From Nocardioides alkalitolerans (lineage in GTDB: Bacteria > Actinomycetota > Actinomycetes > Propionibacteriales > Nocardioidaceae), in assembly GCA_038184435.1 (NCBI GenBank), contig CP116227.1:248001-312000 (forward strand): a stretch of DNA of 64,000 bases. The letters are read 5' to 3'. Each line of letters starts with the position of its first letter. Within the stretch, counting starts at the first letter, position 1. Under the pieces are notes generated by a model. The model saw only the letters and a program-made list of their open reading frames with translations. It was not told where the DNA came from and made no database searches. The position numbers and the translations under genes were made by a program. Shown one piece after another: positions 42,201-47,989 of the stretch.

Positions 42201-42457
42201 CGTCGTCGCCTCCCTTGCTGCCTCGTCGCTCGGTCTGCGCCGGCGGTGTCTGCTGGTGGGTGCTGGTGGGTGCTGCTCCGGTGTCTCCACCTCGGCACGT
42301 CCCGGACGCTAGGGCGGTCCGGGACCCCCGGGGAAGGCCGCGGCGGGTGGAAGGTTCCTCCCCGCCGGCCGCGTCGAGGTCGACGACGTGCGACGAGCCG
42401 GCACGGTGGACCGTGCCGGCTCGCGGGTGGTGCTGGTGCTGCGGGGTGGAGCGAGGC
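42201..42457. other. 257-bp gap between WXG100-2 and the muralytic gene
   Basis: It contains a strong hairpin (42394-42423) just past the WXG100-2 stop and the ribosome binding site of the muralytic gene near 42200. I see no other gene or clear promoter motif. Confidence 0.5.
42394..42423 (-). terminator. Terminator after the second WXG100 gene
   Basis: A perfect 13-bp stem (42394-42406 with 42411-42423) and a 4-nt TGGA loop, 34 nt beyond the WXG100 stop. Confidence 0.75.
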
Positions 42458-42727
42458 TCAGGAGCTGGCCTCGTCCTGGCGGTCGGCGTGCACGCACAGC
42501 ACGCGGCCCTGGTCGGAGAGGGACTCGGAGGCCGCGGCGGCGCTGGGCGCGAAGGAGCCCGTCCAGTCGCTCTCGAAGCTCGACCGGTCCGGTCCCTGCC
42601 ACTTGAGGCCGCTGATCATCGCGCTGATGCTGGAGACGACGCCGGCGACCTGCCCGGCGTGCTCGCCCATGTTCTGGCCGACCGAGCGGGCGTACTCGGT
42701 GTCCATGCCCTGCATGCTGCTGCTCAT
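42458..42727 (-). CDS. WXG100 family protein, second copy
   Basis: 89 residues. A helix, then the WxG turn (LKWQGPDRSSFESDW), then a second helix, ending in an acidic tail. AGAGGAGG lies immediately upstream of ATG 42727. It differs substantially from the 40144 WXG100, so the two could form the usual heterodimer. Separated from the next gene by a terminator, consistent with a small abundant product. Confidence 0.92.
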   Translation of the reverse strand: MSSSMQGMDTEYARSVGQNMGEHAGQVAGVVSSISAMISGLKWQGPDRSSFESDWTGSFAPSAAAASESLSDQGRVLCVHADRQDEASS

Positions 42728-42808
42728 GGCTCCTCCTCTGCGTCGGGTGGGGCGCGGCCGGAGCCACGCGTGCTGCTGCCCGAGGCTAGGGAGGAGGGGC
42801 CGCAGGGC

Positions 42809-43651
42809 CTAGGCCCGCGGGGGTGGAACGTTCCGCCGCGCGGCGGCCCGTTCGGCCTCGTCCAGGTCGTCCGTCGTGACCAACCGGATCTCCGCCGTGC
42901 GCCGTCCGATCGCGAAACGCACGTTCTGCGCCCGCCCGCTGCCGGCCCGGAACGGGTCGTCCTTGGGGCCGAACGCCAGGGCCGAGATGGAGCGGATGGC
43001 GTCGTCGACCCGCTGGGCCCGCTCGAGGTTCCAGGCGTAGCCGTGCCAGTGCAGGATCCGCTCGTAGATCTCGCGGTTCGACGGGGGCCGGGGGTAGTCG
43101 TCCGTGCCGGAGAGCCAGGGCTCGGCGAGGGCGAGCGCGACGAACCACTCCCGGCTGTGCCGCGGCAGCATCGGCGCGGGTGCGGTGGCCCCGTCGTCGG
43201 CGTCGTCGGCGTCCGGGCGGGGCATCGCGACCACGGGGCCGCTGCCGCTCGGGGTGACCTCGATGCTGACCGACAGGTCGTCGTAAGTGTCCCCGGCGAG
43301 GCGTCCCCGCATGACCACGAGCTGGTTCTCGCCCTCGTCGAGGAGCAGGGACATGCCCTCGGTGACCGTGACGCGGCGCGCGCCGCCGGGCGCGTCGAAG
43401 AGGCTGGAGACCTGGGTCTCGCCCGACCCGTGCCACCGCAGGCGGGCGATTTCCTCGCCCACGATGAGCTCCCCGAGCACGCGGGAGACGTGGGGGGCGC
43501 AGCGGGGGAGCGCGATCGCGGTGATGCGCAGCGCGTTCTCGGGGCTCTCCTCCGGTACGGCGCGGTCGGGCGACCGTCCGAAGAACAGGGTCTCGCCGGA
43601 CCCCAGCGTCACCGTCGGCAGGCCGGCCCCCCGCAACGTCACCCGCAGCAT
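42809..43651 (-). CDS. FHA domain protein of the type VII/PFNA locus
   Basis: 280 residues from ATG 43651. The N-terminal half (1-120) is FHA-like: GSGETLFFGRSPDR, CAPHVSRVLGELIV (Ser/His of the phosphothreonine pocket) and LLLDEGENQLVV. The C-terminal half is a winged-helix-like region (SREWFVALALAEPWL, NREIYERILHWHG) seen in stand-alone FHA proteins of this type. It is first in the leftward block. Likely recognises phosphothreonine on the kinase or its targets; its DNA-binding-like half suggests a link to regulation or scaffolding (inference). Confidence 0.8.
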   Translation of the reverse strand: MLRVTLRGAGLPTVTLGSGETLFFGRSPDRAVPEESPENALRITAIALPRCAPHVSRVLGELIVGEEIARLRWHGSGETQVSSLFDAPGGARRVTVTEGMSLLLDEGENQLVVMRGRLAGDTYDDLSVSIEVTPSGSGPVVAMPRPDADDADDGATAPAPMLPRHSREWFVALALAEPWLSGTDDYPRPPSNREIYERILHWHGYAWNLERAQRVDDAIRSISALAFGPKDDPFRAGSGRAQNVRFAIGRRTAEIRLVTTDDLDEAERAAARRNVPPPRA

Positions 43652-43706
43652 GGCTCGATCCAACCACAGGGCCGGACGTCCGCGGAGTGATCGAGCCGAC
43701 CCCGGT

Positions 43707-43728
43707 TGAGTGAACATTTGTCCACTCA
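43707..43728. promoter_or_regulatory. 22-bp operator-like palindrome
   Basis: TGAGTG, A, ACA, TT, TGT, C, CACTCA: perfect 6-bp outer arms and a 3-bp inner match with one mismatched pair. It is unusually AT-rich here. It lies between the divergent FHA gene (43651) and the hydrolase promoter, just upstream of the -35 TTGACC. The size and form are typical of a TetR-type dimer site. Confidence 0.65.
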
Positions 43729-43733
43729 GAGTG

Positions 43734-43762
43734 TTGACCGCGGGTGGTCCGCGACGGACCCT
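43734..43762 (+). promoter_or_regulatory. Promoter of the 43769 hydrolase: TTGACC-17 bp-GACCCT
   Basis: -35 TTGACC (43734-43739), 17-bp spacer, -10 GACCCT (43757-43762), 6 nt, then GTG 43769. The best complete sigma-70-like promoter in the window, with predicted leaderless start. Confidence 0.55.
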
Positions 43763-43768
43763 GGAGAC

Positions 43769-45043
43769 GTGTCCACGACCATTCCCGCGCCCGTGCCGCC
43801 GAGCGAGCAGTCGACCAAGCCGTCGACCGACCCGTCGACGGAGCCGGACCGCGCTGTCGCCGATCCGGGCCTGCTCGACGCGTTGACGCTGCTGCTCGAG
43901 GTCACCGACGAGCTCGTCGTGCGCAGCGTCCGCGACACCCACCGCGCCGTCGCCACGCGCATCGGCGCGCTCGTGCGCGCCACGACGCTGGGCGCCGGGG
44001 GCGGGCCGCTGTGGGCGCACGACCTCGTCGCCGCGGGCGTGTACGGCGCGATCGGCGGCTCGCTGCGCGGGGCCGCCCGCGGGACGGGCGCCCTGGCCGC
44101 GCGCGGCACCGGACCCGGTCTCGACGAGCGGGGCGTGGGGCGGCAGCTGCGGGCGGCGGTCAACGGCCTCATCGGCGACCGCCTGGACACCGAGCAGCGC
44201 GCCCTGGCGATCCGGATGGCGCCGCGGGTCGACGGCCGCGACGTTCCGGTGACCCGCGCGGGGCTCGCCGCGGCGTACCCGGGGGCGACGCCGCGCGTCG
44301 TCGTCCTGCTGCACGGCCTCGGGGAGAGCGACGAGGTGTGGCGGCTGGGACGTGCGGAGCGCGGGTCGACCTACCCGGAGGACCTCGAGGCCGCCGGCTG
44401 GACCCCCGTCGTGCTGCGGATGAACTCGGGTCTCGGGCTGCGCCCCAACGGCGTCGCGCTCGCCTCGCTCCTCGACCGGCTCGTCACGGCGTGGCCGACG
44501 GACGTCGAGCGGATCGCCCTCGTGGGCCACTCGATGGGCGGCCTGGTGATGCGTGCGGCGGCGGCCGTGGTCCCGGACGCGGGAGGGGCCGGCGCGGGGG
44601 AGCGCCCGTGGGCCGCGCGCGTGAGCGACGTGGTCACCCTCGGCACGCCGCACCGGGGAGCCCCGCTCGCCGCGCTCGTGGGGCGGGGGAGCTCGCTCCT
44701 GGGCGTGCTCGAGGAGAGCGCCGCCTTCGGACGGATCCTCGACGAGCGCTCGGTGGGCGTGCGGGACCTCGTCGAGGGGCTGGGGCACGACGTGCCGCCG
44801 CTGCCGCACGCGCGGTACCGGCTCGTGTCGGGCACGGTCTCGCGCTCGCCGCGGCACCCGGTCGGCACGGTCCTGGGCGACCTCCTGGTGCGCGAGGCCT
44901 CCGCCTACGGGCGGCGAGGCCGGTCGTGGGACGACCTCTTCGCGGAGGTGGAGGCCGAGACGCTGCACGTGGGCGGGGCGGGGCACTTCGCGCTGCTCAA
45001 CCACCCCGAGGTGGCCGAGCGGCTGCTGCGCTGGCTGTCCTGA
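43769..45043 (+). CDS. Alpha/beta hydrolase, lipase/PGAP1-like
   Basis: 424 residues from GTG 43769, selected by promoter position; an in-frame ATG at 43706 would lie inside the palindrome. The N-terminal 150 residues are Ala/Gly-rich and helical, without a signal peptide. The hydrolase domain starts near VVLLHGLGESDEVW, with nucleophile GHSMGGLVMR, then TLGTPHRGAPLA (a lipase/PGAP1 hallmark) and the late GAGHFALLNHP (His). Substrate unknown; PHA or lipid ester hydrolysis is possible. Probably controlled by whatever binds the upstream palindrome. Confidence 0.85.
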   Translation: MSTTIPAPVPPSEQSTKPSTDPSTEPDRAVADPGLLDALTLLLEVTDELVVRSVRDTHRAVATRIGALVRATTLGAGGGPLWAHDLVAAGVYGAIGGSLRGAARGTGALAARGTGPGLDERGVGRQLRAAVNGLIGDRLDTEQRALAIRMAPRVDGRDVPVTRAGLAAAYPGATPRVVVLLHGLGESDEVWRLGRAERGSTYPEDLEAAGWTPVVLRMNSGLGLRPNGVALASLLDRLVTAWPTDVERIALVGHSMGGLVMRAAAAVVPDAGGAGAGERPWAARVSDVVTLGTPHRGAPLAALVGRGSSLLGVLEESAAFGRILDERSVGVRDLVEGLGHDVPPLPHARYRLVSGTVSRSPRHPVGTVLGDLLVREASAYGRRGRSWDDLFAEVEAETLHVGGAGHFALLNHPEVAERLLRWLS

Positions 45044-45058
45044 TCGGGGGCGCCCGAT

Positions 45059-45092
45059 CGCTCTCGGCGAACCGAATCCGCTGTCGGCGAAC
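45059..45092. promoter_or_regulatory. Two ClgR-type operators upstream of clpP1
   Basis: On the minus strand each reads GTTCGC-N5-GCG: 45072-45059 (centre CGAGA) and 45092-45079 (centre CGACA). They are direct repeats exactly 20 bp apart, i.e. on the same helix face, centred about 78 and 58 bp before the predicted clpP1 start. GTTCGC-N5-GCG is the consensus reported for ClgR, the activator of clpP1P2 in Streptomyces. Confidence 0.8.
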
Positions 45093-45130
45093 AGGGGCCG
45101 GATCGCCGTGGAACTGTCCGCGGTTCGGGC

Positions 45131-45136
45131 TAGTGT
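45131..45136 (+). promoter_or_regulatory. -10 element TAGTGT of clpP1 (leaderless)
   Basis: TAGTGT, 7 nt, then GTG 45144. Confidence 0.6.
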
Positions 45137-45143
45137 CGCGACC

Positions 45144-45767
45144 GTGAACCCGAACCCACAGATGAACGGTGCCGCGGGATTCAACCCGCTCGACGACCAC
45201 ATCTACTCCCGGCTGCTCCGCGAGCGGATCGTCTTCCTCGGCTCGGAGGTGCGCGACCAGAACGCCAACGCGATCTGCGCCCAGCTGCTGCTCCTCTCGG
45301 CGGAGGACCCGGAGGCGGACATCTTCCTCCACATCAACTCGCCGGGTGGATCGGTCGACGCCGGCATGGCGATCTACGACACGATGAACTACATCCCCAA
45401 CGACGTCGCGACGGTCGGCATGGGCCTGGCCGCGTCGATGGGCCAGTTCCTGCTCTGCGCGGGCGCGAAGGGCAAGCGCTACGCGCTGCCCCACGCGCGG
45501 ATCATGATGCACCAGCCCTCCTCGGGCATGGGTGGCTCCGCCTCCGACATCAAGATCCAGGCGCAGCAGTCGCTGCACATCAAGAAGGTGCTGCTCGAGC
45601 TCATCTCGGAGCACACCGGCCAGAGCATCGAGCAGGTCACCAACGACGCCGACCGCGACCGCTGGTTCACCGCCGCCGAGGCGAAGGACTACGGCCTGGT
45701 GGACAACGTGATCACCAGCGCCCGTGAGGCCGCCGACCAGGGCCGCCCGGCCCACCAGAACGACTGA
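45144..45767 (+). CDS. clpP1: ATP-dependent Clp protease proteolytic subunit ClpP1
   Basis: 207 residues from GTG 45144, chosen from the -10 position. Ser protease of the ClpP fold: LHINSPGGSV, the nucleophile in GLAASMGQFLL, His in ARIMMHQPSSG, and Asp in the DADRDRWF region. In actinobacteria ClpP1 forms a mixed tetradecamer with ClpP2. Its stop is 14 nt before clpP2, so the pair is one operon driven by a promoter with two ClgR boxes. Confidence 0.95.
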   Translation: MNPNPQMNGAAGFNPLDDHIYSRLLRERIVFLGSEVRDQNANAICAQLLLLSAEDPEADIFLHINSPGGSVDAGMAIYDTMNYIPNDVATVGMGLAASMGQFLLCAGAKGKRYALPHARIMMHQPSSGMGGSASDIKIQAQQSLHIKKVLLELISEHTGQSIEQVTNDADRDRWFTAAEAKDYGLVDNVITSAREAADQGRPAHQND

Positions 45768-45781
45768 GGGAAGGGCGCGAC

Positions 45782-46387
45782 ATGAACTACTACATCCCGC
45801 AGTGGGAGGAGCGGACCTCCTACGGGTTCCGCCGCATCGACCCCTACGGCAAGCTCTTCGAGGACCGCATCATCTTCCTCGGCACGCCGATCTCCGACGA
45901 CGTGGCCAACGCCGTGATGGCGCAGCTGCTCTGCCTCGAGTCGATGAACCCCGACCAGGACATCAGCATCTACATCAACAGCCCCGGTGGCTCGTTCACC
46001 GCGCTGACGGCGATCTACGACACGATGCGCTTCATCAAGCCCGACGTGCAGACCGTGTGCCTCGGCCAGGCGGCCTCCGCCGCGGCCATCCTGCTCGCGG
46101 CCGGCGCGCCCGGGAAGCGGATGGCGCTGCCCAACAGCCGCATCCTCATCCACCAGCCCTACACGGAGGGCACGTTCGGCCAGACCTCGGACATCGAGAT
46201 CCAGGCCAACGAGATCCTGCGGATGCGCGAGCTGCTCGAGACGATGATCGCGGAGCACTCGGGCAAGGACCGCGACGAGGTCAGCCGCGACATCGAGCGC
46301 GACAAGATCCTCACGGCGGAGGCGGCGGTGGAGTACGGGCTGGTCGACGCCGTGCTCGACTCCCGCAAGACCGCGCTCCTCGCCTGA
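45782..46387 (+). CDS. clpP2: ATP-dependent Clp protease proteolytic subunit ClpP2
   Basis: 201 residues. The start NYYIPQWEERTSYGFRRIDPY is typical of actinobacterial ClpP2. Catalytic Ser is in GQAASAAAILLA and His in ILIHQPY. It partners with ClpP1 and docks ClpX/ClpC1. GAGGGAAGGGC provides the ribosome binding site. A strong terminator follows. Confidence 0.96.
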   Translation: MNYYIPQWEERTSYGFRRIDPYGKLFEDRIIFLGTPISDDVANAVMAQLLCLESMNPDQDISIYINSPGGSFTALTAIYDTMRFIKPDVQTVCLGQAASAAAILLAAGAPGKRMALPNSRILIHQPYTEGTFGQTSDIEIQANEILRMRELLETMIAEHSGKDRDEVSRDIERDKILTAEAAVEYGLVDAVLDSRKTALLA

Positions 46388-46417
46388 GCCGATCCCGGCC
46401 GACGGCCCGGAGCGGTG

Positions 46418-46452
46418 CCCCGTGTCGGGCCTCATCGAGGCCCGACACGGGG
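46418..46452 (+). terminator. Terminator between clpP2 and clpX
   Basis: A perfect 15-bp stem (46418-46432 with 46438-46452) and a 5-nt CATCG loop; two more pairs are possible at the base. It ends the clpP1P2 transcript and abuts the clpX -10 element. Confidence 0.8.
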
Positions 46453-46458
46453 TACCGT
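46453..46458 (+). promoter_or_regulatory. Candidate -10 TACCGT of clpX
   Basis: TACCGT begins at the base following the terminator's right arm, about 104 nt before GTG 46562. The same hexamer serves the helicase and flavoprotein genes here. Its spacer and -35 would lie inside the hairpin. Confidence 0.4.
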
Positions 46459-46561
46459 CGCAGCAACGAGCACCCGCCGCCGGCGGGTCGCCCTGACGCA
46501 GACCGCACGACCGCACCACTGCCGACGCCTCGGGCGTCGGACGACCGGAGGATGATCACCC

Positions 46562-47842
46562 GTGGCACGCATCGGTGACGGAGGAGACCTGCTCAAGTGC
46601 TCCTTCTGCGGAAAGAGCCAGAAGCAGGTGCAGAAGCTGATCGCCGGTCCCGGCGTCTACATCTGCACCGAGTGCATCGAGCTCTGCAACGAGATCATCG
46701 AGGAGGAGCTCGGTGAGGGCACCGAGGTCGGTCTCGACGAGCTGCCCAAGCCGCGGGAGATATTCGAGTTCCTCAACTCCTACGTCATCGGCCAGGAGCA
46801 GGCGAAGAAGTCGCTCGCGGTGGCGGTCTACAACCACTACAAGCGGGTGCAGGCCACCCCCAACGCCTCCGGGCGCCACAGCCGCGACGAGCAGGTCGAG
46901 GTCGCCAAGTCCAACATCCTCGTGGTGGGCCCGACCGGCTGCGGCAAGACCTACCTGGCGCAGACGCTGGCCCGCATGCTCAACGTCCCGTTCGCGATCG
47001 CGGACGCCACGGCGCTGACCGAGGCGGGGTACGTCGGCGAGGACGTCGAGAACATCCTCCTCAAGCTGATCCAGGCGGCGGACTACGACGTCAAGAAGGC
47101 CGAGACGGGGATCATCTACATCGACGAGATCGACAAGGTGGCCCGCAAGGCGGAGAACCCCTCGATCACGCGCGACGTCTCGGGCGAGGGCGTGCAGCAG
47201 GCCCTGCTGAAGATCCTCGAGGGCACGACCGCCTCGGTGCCGCCGCAGGGCGGTCGCAAGCACCCCCACCAGGAGTTCATCCAGATCGACACGACGAACA
47301 TCCTGTTCATCGTGGGCGGCGCGTTCGCCGGGCTCGAGCACATCATCGAGCAGCGCGTCGGCAAGAAGTCGCTGGGCTTCACCGCCGAGGTGCGCGGCGA
47401 GGAGGAGCGGGAGGCGGAGGACCTGCTGTCCCGCGTCCGCCCGGAGGACCTGACGAAGTTCGGGCTCATCCCCGAGTTCATCGGTCGTCTGCCCCTCATC
47501 GCGAGCGTGCGCAAGCTCGACCGGGAGGCGCTCGTGCAGATCCTCACCGAGCCGCGCAACGCCCTCGTGAAGCAGTACCAGAAGCTCTTCGAGCTCGACG
47601 GCGTCGAGCTCGAGTTCACCGACGAGGCCGTCGACGGCATCGCCGACAAGGCGCTCGAGCGGGGCACCGGTGCCCGCGGGCTCCGGGCGATCATCGAGGA
47701 GACCCTGCTCCACGCCATGTACGACGTGCCCTCCCGCGGCGACGTGGCCACCGTCGTCGTGACGGGCGAGTCGGTCGCGGGCGACGTCCCGCCGACGCTG
47801 GTGCTGCGCGAGCCCGAGGCCAAGAAGAAGAAGTCCGCCTGA
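46562..47842 (+). CDS. clpX: ATP-dependent Clp protease ATPase subunit ClpX
   Basis: 426 residues from GTG 46562 with GGAGG about 10 nt upstream. N-terminal zinc-binding domain (CSFCGKS and CTECIELC), AAA+ module with Walker A GPTGCGKTY, Walker B IIYIDEIDK, the IGF-like loop region and sensor 2 ARGLRAIIE. It unfolds tagged proteins and feeds them to ClpP1P2. The 174-bp gap after clpP2 holds a terminator and a candidate promoter, so clpX can be expressed separately. Confidence 0.97.
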   Translation: MARIGDGGDLLKCSFCGKSQKQVQKLIAGPGVYICTECIELCNEIIEEELGEGTEVGLDELPKPREIFEFLNSYVIGQEQAKKSLAVAVYNHYKRVQATPNASGRHSRDEQVEVAKSNILVVGPTGCGKTYLAQTLARMLNVPFAIADATALTEAGYVGEDVENILLKLIQAADYDVKKAETGIIYIDEIDKVARKAENPSITRDVSGEGVQQALLKILEGTTASVPPQGGRKHPHQEFIQIDTTNILFIVGGAFAGLEHIIEQRVGKKSLGFTAEVRGEEEREAEDLLSRVRPEDLTKFGLIPEFIGRLPLIASVRKLDREALVQILTEPRNALVKQYQKLFELDGVELEFTDEAVDGIADKALERGTGARGLRAIIEETLLHAMYDVPSRGDVATVVVTGESVAGDVPPTLVLREPEAKKKKSA

Positions 47843-47866
47843 CCCGCGGGGGCTTCGGCCCCGACC

Positions 47867-47907
47867 GACGAAGCCCCGGCCCCCACGAGGGGGACCGGGG
47901 CTTCGTC
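47867..47907 (+). terminator. clpX terminator hairpin
   Basis: A GACGAAGCCCCGG stem with its complement, extended by CCCCC/GGGGG with one bulged A, and a 4-nt loop; about 24 nt after clpX. A smaller GGGGCTTCGGCCCC hairpin lies just before it. Confidence 0.8.
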
Positions 47908-47931
47908 GTACGCGGGGTGGACACCCCCTCC

Positions 47932-47979
47932 GGACGTCATGCGGAGCGCCGGCCGGGGCCACCGCCGCGCATGACGTCC
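47932..47979. repeat. Dispersed hairpin family (ACGTCATGCG arms, N24), copy 3
   Basis: Arms GGACGTCATGCG (47932-47943) and CGCATGACGTCC (47968-47979), again with 24 nt between and again with a 2-nt mismatch followed by GCG/CGC pairing. It lies between convergent clpX and valS, 10 nt past the valS stop. Confidence 0.88.
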
Positions 47980-47989
47980 CGGGAGGGGG

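Noticed and set aside
35706..42727. A complete type VII secretion system
   Set aside because: Only the ATPase, two WXG100 proteins and a candidate substrate are present. EccB, EccD, EccE, mycosin or the Ess membrane proteins are not in the window, so I call it a minimal module.
43706..43768. Upstream ATG start for the lipase-like gene
   Set aside because: It lies at the palindrome and upstream of the best promoter. The GTG at 43769 is 6 nt after the -10 element.
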